Positions 9,901 through 20,128 are shown, counted from the stretch's first letter. The stretch: 26,035 nt of DNA from Gamarada debralockiae (GCA_002803225.1 NXFV01000711.1:1-26035); one strand, 5' to 3'. Notes: generated by a model from the sequence alone, not told the origin. Numbers and translations are program-made.

Positions 9901-11937
9901 TAATCACAGGCATCAAAGTGGCAACACTTTACATACCTTTGTATTCTGTAGCTTGCCGGATGGTCGGCATATCTTTAAAGATAGCTTGGATGTCATCGTA
10001 TGGGCGACTTGTAATAAGGATCCGAACTCCGACACCTTTTGCACGCAATTTCTCCCACATTTCGACAAGTAGATGTAAAAATGTCCTCCTTGCAGGGCCA
10101 TCCATGATATCAACATCATCGATAGCGAGAAGCGTATCATGGTAGTGTGGCAGCGCTGAAAGTATATTCTCAAGCAAGTTCATCATGGCCTCGTTCCAAC
10201 CAAGGGGTAAAGAGTGTCTGGGTTTGCAGAAGACATTTACCCAGTCAAAATGAAATTTTTTGAACACGTCTTGAAGAGTGTGGCTCATATAGACTTCCTT
10301 TGAACCGAGTCCATGCAGCGGAAGCTTCAGGCTTTGCACAAGGATCTGGCTTAGAAGGCTTCGGAAAACATCAATTGAGAACAACGCCCAAGATCCTGAC
10401 TTGTTTTCCGAAACTTCGCCTGGATTGGAGGCACTGTAGTATGCTACAAGCCTATCTCTACCTCTGTGATGTCTGGGAGTTTCATTGACAATCCTGCCTA
10501 GAAGCGTTGACTTGCCAGTTTTCGGTGGCCCCGCGTACCAAAGAAAAGTTGACTGGTTGGAATTCAAGAACTGTTGATACTCTGGAGACTCTGTAAACCA
10601 ATCAATAGTGATCCTATGAAATTTAGGATCTAGGAGTTGGCGACGAGCAGTATTGGCATAACTCCGGGCCACAGCTGCAATATCTGAGTCGAAAAGACCA
10701 TCTATTGCATCGTTAGCAAAGCATACGACTCATAAAAAGAAAGCTTTAACCATAGTCGGGCTAATTCAATCATTAGAAAATAGAAAAATTTGGAGCTAAA
10801 AAATACATACGCCTTGGATTCCTAACAAGCTTATTAGCGCACGATACAATCCTCTTGAACGTATCTTGGTCCTCTAAGTATCGGGTAGTGATCGCGACTA
10901 TAGCATCTAGGTGCTTTGAATCGTCCATGGCGATATTATAGAGTCCACTTGGTACGTTGAATCGGAAATACCGGCCGTCATCGCTCAAAGCGGATCTGTC
11001 TCTGGCAAACCTTCTCGCTGTCTTTTCTGTTTCCGTAGAAATTGCAAGTAAAGCCTTCGCTAATGCTACTGGATACGACCCAAATACATTTGGACTTGGG
11101 ACTCCTGTTCCAATAGAAATAATACACTTGATATTATCTTCAAGAGAAGCTTCCTCGCCGGGAGCATGAGTCGATTTTGGTGAACAAAACTCATCCTTTG
11201 CTAAGACCCATAGCTCATAAATTGGATTGTTTGCTCCTGTTCCCCCATCCAAAAAGGTCATACGATGTGGCCCAATAGTAATAGGCTCGAAAAATGAGGA
11301 TGCTGCTGATGTCGCCCGAGCGACTTCCCAGATCGTGGCGCTTTTGAGCAAGTCGTCCCGACCTCGACGAGACCTAAAACTTGTCAAATGCACGATGTCG
11401 GATGTTTCTTGGCTTGTAGCACAGACAAATCTAAGCAAAATTTAATAAGACACACAAAGCTGCATATGCCGAGTGAACTTACACCTTGCATGGCTCAGGC
11501 CGCTGGTCCCAAAATAGATCGTTCTGGCCATACCCAGCGTCTACAATTATCTCTTTGATGGCAGCTGACAAAGTTTCTGACTCATATCGGCCTTGAATTT
11601 TACCACCAAACGAAAGAACTTGATGTTTTTTAACAAATACTCGGTCTGAGAGCCTCGTGTATGCGTGAATGCAGTCATCTACAGTCATTCGTAATCTGCC
11701 GAGCATAATCGCTTGAAGCCTAAAAGAAAATAATTTATATTAGAGCATCTCTGCAGATACCGAAGGGCAAACCTACCCGCCAGTGCTCGTTCCACCAATC
11801 ATGTCGAAATAGTCGCAAGGCCTCAAAGACGATGTTGAATCGATCTCTTGCATAATTCGCTTTAGGATCTGTAGAGTAGAGAGGCCACGAACGCCACCTC
11901 CATCGAGGCACAGAAGCCGAAGATCTTTGCCTGGCAT
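6994..11937 (-). CDS. Patatin / P-loop NTPase / NACHT / ankyrin NLR-like protein
   Basis: Five exons on the minus strand: 11937-11777, 11719-11483, 11430-10811, 10701-9937, 9881-6994. The introns are 57, 52, 109 and 55 bp, all GT-AG, phases agree throughout, and 4671 nt give 1556 aa plus TAA. Domains seen: a patatin-like phospholipase (residues about 5-330) with oxyanion-hole DGGGVRG (12-18), nucleophile motif GTSTGG (Ser51) and DGG dyad (Asp194); a first P-loop NTPase (about 365-594) with Walker A GPPKTGKST (397-405), Walker B LLAIDDVD (530-537) and RILITSRP (566-573); a second, canonical fungal NACHT with the usual lead-in CLTSLYF, Walker A GKPGCGKST (648-656), Walker B LIIDAADE (to 798) and LLISRP; a helical region with an acidic insert; and about five ankyrin repeats (roughly 1230-1450). 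By family knowledge such proteins are cytosolic sensors of allorecognition or cell death, with ankyrins as ligand sensor, NACHT as switch and patatin as lipase effector. The 109-bp intron has a GCTAAC branch site near its end; reading through it meets a stop at 10773. Confidence 0.88.
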
Positions 11938-12541
11938 CCTCGTTTTTTGTGTTAGAGGGAGAAAGAAATGTTCGAAATGTGAAGTGGGGAGGTAGGCTCT
12001 TTTATCATGAGGCTTGCCGTGAGGCTGAGTTATGGTGTGATGTGCTGTTTTGACCTCGCATTATGAGTCACACTCCATGGCCGCACTGGTGCACTTATCA
12101 TAGGGGCCTTTTGCTGAGTAATTTCCTGAAATCGCCTGTGATTTCAGGCATTCCGAATGATAAGTCTTAGCGACCCCCTGGGCTCCTAATAATCTAGCCT
12201 TGTATGTACAAACGTGACGCGATAACGCCAAGCTAGCTTGTAAGAGTTGCGCATAGGGTCTATAGTGAGATAGGTCTTAGAATTATGTTAAAAGGTTAAG
12301 AATGGTTGAGCTATATAGGTTATAGCATGTTTTTATTTTGTATAATCATATTAAGTAGGCCAAGAATAGTCGAGCTATACAGGTTTTACTGTGTTTTAAA
12401 ATTTTAAAGATAAAGGTCTACTAGCTAGATTACGTAGACCTTGATAGCGCCGCCCGCCCAGGCGGCCCTCCCCTCCTCCCCCACCTGCCCCCTCCTGTGC
12501 TGCCCTTGTACGGTATACTGCCCTTGTGCTATAAGTTGGTG
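11938..12541. other. NLR upstream region and AT-rich spacer
   Basis: The first ~90 bp upstream of the NLR ATG (minus strand) is pyrimidine-rich, typical of a fungal leader, with a possible promoter element ATGATAAAAG near 12005-12014. Beyond that the DNA becomes AT-rich, with two diverged direct copies of a ~36-bp sequence (12298-12333 and 12362-12397) that differ mainly by transitions. From about 12445 a GC-rich stretch marks the 3' flank of the next relic. No gene was seen. Confidence 0.5.
12125..12148. repeat. Perfect hairpin, 9-bp stem
   Basis: CCTGAAATC at 12125-12133 is followed after six bases by its reverse complement GATTTCAGG at 12140-12148. It lies about 190 bp upstream of the NLR start codon. 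It could be a protein-binding palindrome or chance; nothing else supports a role. Confidence 0.5.
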
Positions 12542-14530
12542 CTAGCGGCGCTGCTTTAGATCATCAATGAGCTAGTTGAGGTCACAGCCTGTACGTAGCA
12601 GCTCAAGCTCAGCGACGGCTGCCTCCTCGCTCTTGCTGTGGGCTATACGGGCTAGGAGCCCGTCCTAGATCACCTTCTGGCGGCAGAACTGGACCCTGAC
12701 TATATTGCCTGGGCGCCAGTGGCTCCCCTACTTCTCCTCGAGCTCCTTGACTGCCGGTTGGCCCGTGAACCCCTCCCGCCACTCCCGCCACACGTCCTTG
12801 ACCATGAAGGCCTTTACTAGGCCTGTAACAACTGGCGAGCCAGGCTCTAGAGCAGCGCCAGGGGCAGCACTAGAGGCGGCAGGTAATAAAGCAGTCCATG
12901 GCAGCTGCGCAGGGGCAAGCGTAGGCGTGGTCCCTGATGGCGGCGCCCCAAAGTAGTCAGTGAGGGTTATGGGGACCTGGCCCTAGAGTAGGGCGTCCAG
13001 GCTACCTTGGAGGCCCTTTAGCCGCCGCTCTAGCCCGCTCGCGAGCCAGTTGCTATTGCGTAAGACTGTCTCGCGAGAGCTCTCAAGGACATAGCTTAGT
13101 TCTAGTAGCGTGCGCTACAAAAGCAGGCTCTGCGGCTTGTTCGCGGCTATATTAGACTAGACTACGCGTGCGAACGCATCCTAGTCTAGCCTGTAAAAGG
13201 GGGCATAGGCAAAGAAGGGTAGTGACAGGTAATAGGGCTATAGGACAGTGAGATCTTGTAGCAGGACTGTCCGTAGGTACTTTAGAAGTTTTAATAAAGC
13301 CGTCTGCGGCTAGGTCATCATCATTAAGGCCGCCTTGCGCCTAGCGCATACGCGCCTCAAAGCAGAGCTCCTACTCCTTGATCTAGGGCCAGAGCTGCTT
13401 TTGGAGAAGCAGGGGAGGCTCGTAGACTGCGCGCGCTAGGAAGTAGTCGCTAGGGGAGGCAAAGAAGCCCGCGATGATGCGTATAAACTCGTGGGGCAAG
13501 TATATAAGGTACGTCTTAATAAGTACGCTTTAGTTCCAGCGGCTGGCCTGTGAGATCTAGGCTAGTGATAAGCCGTGGGTCTTTGCGTCTTGCGCACTTA
13601 CCTGCCATGGGAGGTACATCTTCTTTTTTGTAACAAGGCTAGCAGCTCCAAAGACTTACTAGGTCTCCTACAGCTGCGTTAGGTGCAAGAGCTCTTTCTC
13701 GTGGTCATGCCCTACAAGGACCTTGATATTATACCAGTCTTGCCGGCACCAGAAAGAGGGCGCGGCCTCACTAGATATGTGCCAGCGCCAGAACAAGAGC
13801 TGCGCCAAGGCTCCTTGTATACAAAAAAGAGGGTCCTTCCGGTGTAGTAAGCCTATAAACTCTTCCCTTGCCGTCTTATTTATCTTCTTGTCCTGGAGGA
13901 GGCTCACGAGGCAGTTGCACGTAGTCGGGCCCGTGGACAAAGGGTAGTCAAGCAGGGAGAGGTCCACAAGCTCTTATCTTACGGCGATTCTCTCCCCGGG
14001 AAGGTAGTAGTGGCTAAAGAGAAGGTTGATACGCATCCGTAGATTCTATAGTTTTAATAACTTATAAGCCGTAGCTCGTACAGTACAAGGGCGTAGGATT
14101 AAAAAGGGGGCCCCTTGCCTGCGGCGCCTAAGCTGCTCCGCTCAGTAAGATGTCCTATATACAGAGCCACTCTTGAGGCGAGTAGCCGGCTTAGATACCG
14201 TTCTCGCCGCAGTCCCTAAAGGTCTCGTGGTCAAGCCGGCCGCGCTGCCAGCCCCACTGCTCCAGGAAGCCGCAGATGGCAGCGCTACGCAGGTTCTCTG
14301 TATTGCGGTTCCACGCGCGGCCTGCACCCGCCACAGCTTGATTACGGCCGCGATATAGGCGTCTACAGTCCCATTTGTCAAGAGAGCGCCCTCCACAGCC
14401 TCTCCCGCCAGCTCCTCTGTAGGCGCAGGCACAAGGGCTGCAGGCGGGGCTCCCTGTCGTCCGTAAGCAGCTCGGCGACCTCTGTGACGGGAGCGGTGTG
14501 AATAGCTTTGACCACTACGCCAACTGGCCA
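12542..14530 (-). pseudogene. Ndc10-like / GCR1_C (Crypton-type) gene, RIP-damaged
   Basis: Translating the minus strand gives, in order, the blocks of the fungal family that joins an Ndc10-like tyrosine-recombinase-derived core to a GCR1_C DNA-binding end. These are: TVDAYIAAVIKLWRVQ (near 14345); a frameshifted middle with LLFSHYYLPGE (near 14010); an open piece (13967-13668) with LSLLDYPLSTGPTTC, HRKDPLFCIQGALAQLLFWRW and RQDWYNIKVLVG; then QVSAQDAKTHGLSLA, SRWN-stop-SVLIKTYL and LPHEFIRIIAGF; and at the C-terminus DVWREWREGFTGQPAVKELE, HWRPGNIV and AELELLRTGCDLN-stop-LIDDLKQRR, ending at 12542. Many stops stand where Trp or Gln is conserved (for example LWP-stop-IKE-stop), all TAG, as expected from CpA to TpA change. 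Crypton elements and related domesticated genes carry this architecture. Base composition is GC-rich with excess CTA/TAG, unlike the neighbours. No element ends were identified. Non-functional. Confidence 0.8.
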
Positions 14531-14646
14531 AAAAGGCACAAGAATTGATCAGCAATCAATTCGCTATTCTACTATATAAAGGTGACTCCCAATGCCGACA
14601 TATGCCGCACGCCTCCAACGCCGACACATGCCGCACAACAGCGCCA

Positions 14647-15150
14647 TCACAGTTTCTGGACTATCCAAATTCTCATCCAGATTTCTCGTGTATTGAAAGG
14701 GGACATTATATGCTGCCATTCTTCGGAGGTGATGTTGTCGGTCTCATATTTCGAAGCGCGTTTAACGGTTACATTGATTTATTGAAGAGCATCGCTGCTG
14801 TCATCTCGCTCCTCCCCCAGCCAGACAATAATTGAGCTCCGATCGTCGTCGTCGCTTTGGTTGATGCAGATGGCATCGATCCACAACAATCTCGAGATAA
14901 TGGGATGCCGAAGATGGTGAAGCAATATCGTTAGATTGATGGTGATAGAAATGGCAATGCTTGACTCCTTCACTGCCACCCCTTTTAGGTCTGATCTTGA
15001 TGAGATGTATCGAAGCTGTATGTTCTCGCATATAGAAGGGTCTCCCCAAACATAGCTCACTGTCTCAAAACATATCTGCGGCAAAAACAGCACTCGAAGA
15101 GACATACGAGTTCAATTCCACGGCTCCTCCGGCATCCTAGGCAGGCGCTG
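14647..15150 (-). pseudogene. HET-domain (heterokaryon incompatibility) fragment
   Basis: The minus strand encodes hallmark HET blocks in one frame: FETVSYVWGDPS (about 15070-15035), LLHHLRHPIISRLLWIDAICINQSDDDD (about 14950-14848), then IIVWLGEERDDSSDA (about 14833-14785), and after a stop at 14779 NTREIWMRIWIVQKL ending in TGA at 14647. In the family about 18 residues (ER..QV..M..IY..A) normally separate CINQSD from VWLG. Here they are missing without a frame change, which points to an internal deletion. Another stop lies upstream of the open part (near 15113). HET domains trigger incompatibility cell death as part of larger proteins; nothing downstream of this domain is preserved. It lies 5' of the Crypton-type relic on the same strand. 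Clearly non-functional. Confidence 0.85.
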
Positions 15151-15499
15151 AAATAGATTGAATTTACAGCAGGATACAGCAATCCATTATCCCAGAGTGC
15201 TGTTCAATATCGAGATGGAATAATGACTAAGGAGGTCGCTGAAGCCAGGCTGCACATTTACAAGCCACATCCACCTACTGCCACCGCTGCCACATTAATC
15301 CTGAGGCTTCAAAATTAGAAAAAGCAAAGTATAGCCGAGGCGTATTTCGCAAGTCGATAGACCGCCTGATTCTCGTGCTCAAAACTTTACAGTTATAATA
15401 CCAGCGGGTCAAATACCACAGGTTGTATACAGGGGTTTATCAGCCGACCAGAGCATACCAAAACACTGGTATTTAGGGCGGGATACCGGATCATACCAG
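15151..15499. other. Spacer between HET and OrsD relics
   Basis: About 350 bp with no coding blocks that I recognise on either strand. A TACCA-type motif recurs (for example TAATACCAG, AAATACCAC, CATACCAAA, CATACCAGG between 15397 and 15502), suggesting a degraded repeat edge, but no unit could be defined. Confidence 0.4.
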
Positions 15500-16095
15500 G
15501 TCTGAGGGCCTGGCGGTTAGGTACGACGCAAACTGGGCCCGCTCCAGCTACGGCACCCTCGCTGACTTAGAATCGAAGTCCTAGACAATGCTAGCCTGCT
15601 CCTCAACATCATCCTTCACACACTCGTAGCCCTTCTCCAGCTTCCTAAACAGTACCTTCTCCCTGTCATCCAGCTCTGTATCTGCCGGTGCCTTGTCTGC
15701 CGGCTCTATAGCCTCAGGGACTATAAAGTAATCGATCTGGCCCTTCGCATAAAATATGTCTGGAGTCGGCATTCCTGCCACAGCGGCGTCACGTCGTGCT
15801 CTTTTGCTTTCCTCTTATGACTAAACATGTGATTCTTGCATTTGGGGCAAGTGGGTAGTAAGAAGGGCATCTCGTTTGCAGTGCAGACACCAATAACCAT
15901 TACACATTTCTAAGTGCTCTAGCTGGGCACCTCCGTTTGCAGGCTTCCGGCTCCGTAGCTCTTGAGAGGTTCTTAAAGCCAGCGAATCAGTATAGGCTAG
16001 GTAGGCCTTCAATGCCTAGCCTAGCAGATAGTGCGGCTTGGTTCGTAGGTGTCGCTCAATACTAGTGCGGTGTTGGTTGGAACGCTAATCCCTTC
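15500..16095 (-). pseudogene. OrsD/DUF3505-like zinc-finger gene, N-terminal relic
   Basis: The minus strand gives SIERHLRTKPHYLLG-stop-ALKAYLAYTD (16070-15980), CNGYWCLHCKRDALLTTHL (15906-15850), DIFYAKGQIDYFIVPEAIE (15772-15716) and RKLEKGYECVKDD ... SARVP-stop-LERAQFASYL (15648-15510). These are the order and style of blocks in the large fungal family annotated OrsD/DUF3505: a C2H2-like HLR..H start, a second Cys-pair motif, then a WLERTGF.SHL block. The stop falls at the conserved Trp (TGG to TAG) and Tyr stands at the usual His (CAC to TAC), both RIP-type changes. The rest of the gene is absent. The family name is from memory of the block pattern and should be checked by profile search. 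Confidence 0.6.
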
Positions 16096-16698
16096 CTTGT
16101 TGGGTCTAGTCTGTATTTCCCCTCTTTTGAAAGATAAAGGGCGTACCCCCCGCCTTAAATATTTTACACTCCTTAGATATCTACCTAGTCAAGAATACAT
16201 GATATTTCACCCCGAAAACCGTCCCAACTGACATGCGGCTTGGGTTGAGGCAGGTCTTGCAACGCCTATAAACTACTATCTTGGTGTAGGGAGTTGTAGG
16301 CAAGTTCGGTGGACATACTAACGATGGATGCTATTGAGGAGAAGACCTACCTCTAAGCTGATGGCTGCGTAGAAGCTCCCTAGGCGAGATCCTTTTTTGT
16401 CGAAGGCTTTTTCACTATAAGCAGGGATCCGGCAGGGCGGGGAGGCGCCACCCCTGGCACGTGCGCTCCTTTTTCAGCAAAAAAGGCCCCCGCATAAGGG
16501 CTCGTGTTCTTGTCTCTAGCATTGAGATTAGGTGTTTTGCGTTCGGTTTGTTCTTCGATCTTGATTAGAATTTAAGTATTACTTCTCGTCTCTCAGAAAA
16601 GAACCACAGCTGGTCAGAGGAACCCTTCACTCTATCCTTCATTCTATCCTTTACCCTTATCAATCACTTATTTCCCCCAGACGTATCCAAAATGAAGA
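16096..16698. other. Spacer downstream of the WSC gene
   Basis: About 600 bp with no recognised coding sequence. The part next to 16699 should contain the 3' end of the minus-strand WSC transcript. A short GC-rich patch near 16430-16470 and duplicated phrases CTCTATCCTT/ATTCTATCCTT (16630-16652) are the only visible structure. Confidence 0.4.
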
Positions 16699-18712
16699 TC
16701 ATACCGCTGCCAATTGGTAAACACTTAATCGATCTCCAGCGCCGCACAGCTCCTCGCTATTCCCTCCACAAATCATACTGCACTCGCTGCTATCAACCAG
16801 GGCGGCGCCTGCAGTGAAATCATTTCCGCAATAGCACTCAACGCTCCACTCTACTCCGAAATACTCGTAACTGCTGCAGAAAGTGGCACACATCTCCAGC
16901 GTCATAGCGGAGCTCGTCAATGATCTTGCCGTCAATGTACGCGCTGGACTGTCGGTGACACAGCCGTAGAACTCGTAGCTGCCAATGCTACTCGGGTCCT
17001 CTGGAACTGTCCAATCGACGTTCTGGTAGAGAGACAGACGTCGTGAGCCGCCGCACATCTCCGTTGCGTCGCCAGCGCATGCATAGTCGCAGTCTGATAA
17101 TGGAGCCGCAGCAGATCCCGATGTCAGTTCATCGCCGCACCAACACTCGCTGCTCCATTCGGTGCCGAAGTATGGGTAGGTGGAGCAGAATGCTGCGCAT
17201 GTTTCGAGAGTCATATCACTGAGACCCTCGAATGCAGCTGAAAGTGCTCGTCCATCATCTGGCTCAGCCCAGCAGGATACAAAGCTGTATACACCGACTG
17301 ACGGAAGAGCTGTCGGGTTTGTTGATGTTATAGATGTTGTAGATGCCGTTGTGCTTGTTATTAAAGTTGAAGTTAGAAGCGTTGTGCTTGTTGTCGAAGT
17401 TGAAGTTGAAGATTGGGAGGAAGTGAGTGCAGATGAGGAGGAGGAAGTTATTGAAGGTATCGAGGAAGAAGTGCTTAAAGATGTCGAAGAGGAAGTGAGT
17501 GCAGATGAGGAGGAGGAAGTTATTGAAGGTATCGAGGAAGAAGTGCTTAAAGATGTCGAGGAGGAAGTGGTTGAAGGTGAGGAGGATATGGTCGAGGACG
17601 AGGAGGAGGCGACGGAAGTCGTCGTGGTCGCTGAGGAATTTGATGATTTTAGTTGGTAAAGAGAGAGGCGGCGTCCGCCCCCACAAATCTCAGTAGCATC
17701 GCCAGAGCAAACATCAGAGCAATCCGTTGACGGAGCGGCATAAGATCCAACCCCTAGACTTGAACCACACCAACACTCAACACTATATTGTGTACCGAAA
17801 TACTCCGAACCAGCGCAATCCACTGCGCATATCTCATTCGTCATACCCGTCACGCTATACACCGTTGTAAGTGTGCGGCTGCCATCATCCGGCTCGGCCC
17901 AGCAGGACACGAAGTCGTAGTCGCTAATCGAAGCCGTGGAAGTAGGGCTACTCGCGCTGGTAGTAGTTGAGGTAGCAGGAGGGGTTACGCCGTCACGGAA
18001 GATCACCATGTTAACCGTAAACCACGTATCGGTGAGCACTAAGGAACGTGGACATCCGTGTCAGCAGGCCGATTACGTTACTATTAGAGCATGGAAGTAT
18101 TCAGGGCAACTTACAACTGTTGTTGGCAGGCGAGTATCGGAATTCATACACTCCGGTATATCCTGCTTCCTGTATGCCGATCTGCCCACCGTCCTCTTCA
18201 GCCTGGCCCTCATCTGGATCGGCAAGGCGGGACACGAGTACCAGCCGGATTTGGAGCTCGTCCGTGTCCGGATCGCACCCATATACTGGCTTAAAAAGGG
18301 CGGTTGCGTACTCCCGGTCCGTCATGAACATCTTGGTAGTGTTGTCGTTGGGGTTATACTAATGAAATATATTCTAAGCATTGCTCGTTCCAGCGTCCAG
18401 AGCCCACCATGAGAACCTTACCTCGAGATCGATGACGGCATAACGGTCGTCATTCCTAAGAAAGCCATTTTCAAGCCATATTGTGTCATAGGTGTCTTGG
18501 CCGGCCGGGCGCAGTACTAGATGCATATCCAAGCCGTTTGGCCTGAAGTTCATGATGCTGTCATGAACTATGGGAAAGGCTGGATTCTGAACAAAGATCT
18601 GGAACTTCTCGGTGATATTGTTAGAGAGTGGCTCGTCGGGGATCACGCACGCCAAAGTGCTGGCCACGGCTCCTAGCAAAGCTAGGAGAAGGGTAGATGA
18701 TGGGCGAAGCAT
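16699..18712 (-). CDS. Secreted protein with three WSC domains
   Basis: Three exons on the minus strand: 18712-18422, 18358-18115 and 18038-16699, with introns of 63 and 76 bp (GTAAGG...TTAG and GTAAGT...TTAG). Phases agree and give 624 aa. Residues 1-21 (MLRPSSTLLLALLGAVASTLA) are a signal peptide. Residues about 22-200 form a globular N-domain containing PVYGCDPDTDELQ and LVLVSRLADPDEGQ that I cannot name firmly; similar domains precede WSC domains in other fungal secreted proteins. Three WSC domains follow at about 219-308, 429-518 and 533-620, each with the Cys pattern C..A..C...FG...ECWCG...C...C.G...E.CGG..RLSLYQ. A Ser/Thr-rich linker (about 313-425), presumably O-mannosylated, separates the first two. 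No C-terminal membrane segment or GPI signal is seen, so it is likely a secreted or wall-bound carbohydrate-binding protein rather than a Wsc stress sensor. Confidence 0.88.
17420..17563 (-). repeat. 72-bp direct duplication in WSC linker
   Basis: Two adjacent, nearly identical 72-bp units (17420-17491 and 17492-17563) lie in the Ser/Thr linker and encode two 24-residue copies containing STSLSTSSSIPSITS. The unit keeps the reading frame, so copy-number change only alters linker length. The near identity indicates a recent duplication. Confidence 0.95.
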
Positions 18713-19534
18713 TATCTCAGTAGGTGGGTGGTAACGAATGCAGGTCGGAAAATTATAACACTAAGATCACAACCAGAGGAATTCTGAATAGGATGGCTCA
18801 CCATTGCTACTTATCTTGTATCCTCCTCACCGCTTACCGGACTTCAATCAGTGAGTTCGAGTCTCGAGGTGATGAGCTGCAGCTCAGCAGCCAATATTAC
18901 GGGCATACTCGCTCTTTTTAGAAATCTGCACCTTCATCGGTAGCTGAAATCGTTGCCAAGCCGGAGGAGAGACTTTTAGCCTGAAGGCTTTGAGCTGGGG
19001 TGGTGTATGGAGTCGCAGGCTCGGCAATGATTCCTGAGGTATCGATTCCCCGGAAATCGTATTACTAAGAATCGGGGCTAGAGTCGATAAGGAATCGATT
19101 CCTTCCTTATAATTAGTCCTTTTAATTATTCCTCTTCCTTATTAATTTTTGTAAGCTATAATCTTAAGGCATATAAATCTTTATTAAATAAACTTATATA
19201 TTTAGTTTTGATATAAAAGGAAAGTAAAATAAAGTAATATCTTTAATTAAAATTCTACCTCGGATTCGGCTCGGATTCGGCTCGAAATCAATTCTCGTTC
19301 AAATAAGCGAGCCTCACCTCGAGGTCCCTATAAACCCCTTATCTTTAAATCGCCGCATCAAGACAAGTTAAATTCCAAATCCTTAGCTAGCTATATAATT
19401 AGAAAGGTCTATTTAAGTAGTATAACTACGTAGCTAAAGGCTCTAAGGTATAATTAGTAGTTATAAAGTTATTAAGGACTAAAAGAATAAGTACGCTAGA
19501 AAGCCTAAAATTACTCACTATAAAAAGCGATTTT
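18713..19534. other. WSC promoter and AT-rich spacer
   Basis: The first few hundred bases should contain the promoter of the minus-strand WSC gene; no specific site can be named. From about 19090 the DNA turns very AT-rich, a likely RIP-degraded repeat, with a perfect palindrome GGAATCGATTCC (19101-19112) and a short tandem GGATTCGGCTC (19261-19283). No gene was seen. Confidence 0.45.
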
Positions 19535-19536
19535 TA

Positions 19537-19822
19537 GGCCGTCGGCCTGTAAGGGTGTTTAGGAAGTTGCCGATTTGAGGGCACTGACTCCACCCCAAAA
19601 AAAGCGATATTTTAATAACGAGATTGATCAAAAGAAGATACAATAGTTATATTCTAGCTATATAGCAAGGTTTCATGAATATAGAAGAGACAGTCAAATG
19701 ACACATTTTTAGCATAGTTAATGGACAGAATTGTACTGTAGATTAGTGCGTAGGTGTCTTTTTTTGAAGTGTGGTCTGTGCCCTCAAATCGGCAACTTCC
19801 TAAACACCCTTACAGGTCGGCC
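19537..19822. mobile_element. MITE 1, ~286 bp with long inverted ends
   Basis: Left arm from 19537 (GGCCG...CCTGTAAGGGTGTTTAGG...) matches the reverse complement of the right arm ending at 19822. A core of about 36 bp (from CTGTAAGGG to GAGGGCAC) is perfect, and similarity extends to about 60 bp. The interior of about 165 bp is AT-rich with no coding. TA dinucleotides flank both ends (19535-19536 and 19823-19824), as for Tc1/mariner-type non-autonomous elements. The left outer end carries a small indel. An alternative border at 19547/19815 would give a GTCGGC target duplication instead. Confidence 0.85.
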
Positions 19823-19856
19823 TAAATTAAAAGTGGATGCGGCCCAAACCCACTTA

Positions 19857-20128
19857 CGAAGGCGGACGGCATTGAAAATGGTCCATCGGATTTAAGCGAG
19901 AAACAGCGAAAACCTACCTTCGAAATATAATTATCTTTAAATAAGAACAGTTGTTTAATATAACCAGAAATCAAGTAAAAGATAAATAAACTATTCCTCT
20001 TTATATTCCCTTTAATCATGGAATTTTGTAACAAGAGTTGAGGATATTATGTGTTCGCGCGCACATAGAGATTTTGGTGTTCCTGGCTGATTTTTAAAAT
20101 GGACCATTTTCAATGCCGTCCGCCTTCG
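19857..20128. mobile_element. MITE 2, 272 bp with ~30-bp inverted ends
   Basis: The left arm starts CGAAGGCGGACGGCATTG at 19857 and is repeated as a perfect inverted copy ending at 20128, about 30 bp long. TA flanks both ends (19855-19856 and 20129-20130), consistent with a TA target duplication. The interior of about 210 bp is AT-rich with no ORF of interest. It sits only ~30 bp from MITE 1 but has unrelated ends, so the two belong to different families. Confidence 0.88.

Noticed and set aside
9807..10145. Plus-strand ORF of 112 codons across the NLR intron
   Set aside because: Antisense shadow of NLR exons 4 and 5, whose coding is proved by P-loop motifs and matching splice phases.
10697..10760. 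Alternative 3' splice site (TTAG before CCCGAC, near 10762) giving a shorter exon 3/4 intron
   Set aside because: Using it leaves an in-frame TAG before exon 4; only the AG at 10702-10703 keeps the frame open.
14582..14835. Plus-strand ORFs overlapping the HET fragment
   Set aside because: The minus strand carries clear HET blocks; the plus-strand frames have no recognisable content.
6994..16095. Giant Starship-type element carrying the NLR as cargo
   Set aside because: The tyrosine-recombinase relic is of Ndc10/GCR1_C type, not the DUF3435 captain type, it is dead, and no element borders or target duplications were found.
17180..17659. Plus-strand ORF of 159 codons, Glu/Val/Asp-rich with repeats
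   Set aside because: It is the antisense of the Ser/Thr-rich linker of the WSC gene; its acidic repeats simply mirror Ser/Thr codons and the 72-bp duplication.
18724..18921. Plus-strand ORF of 65 codons upstream of the WSC gene
   Set aside because: It lies in the WSC promoter region, with no domain, splice partner or coding-like composition.
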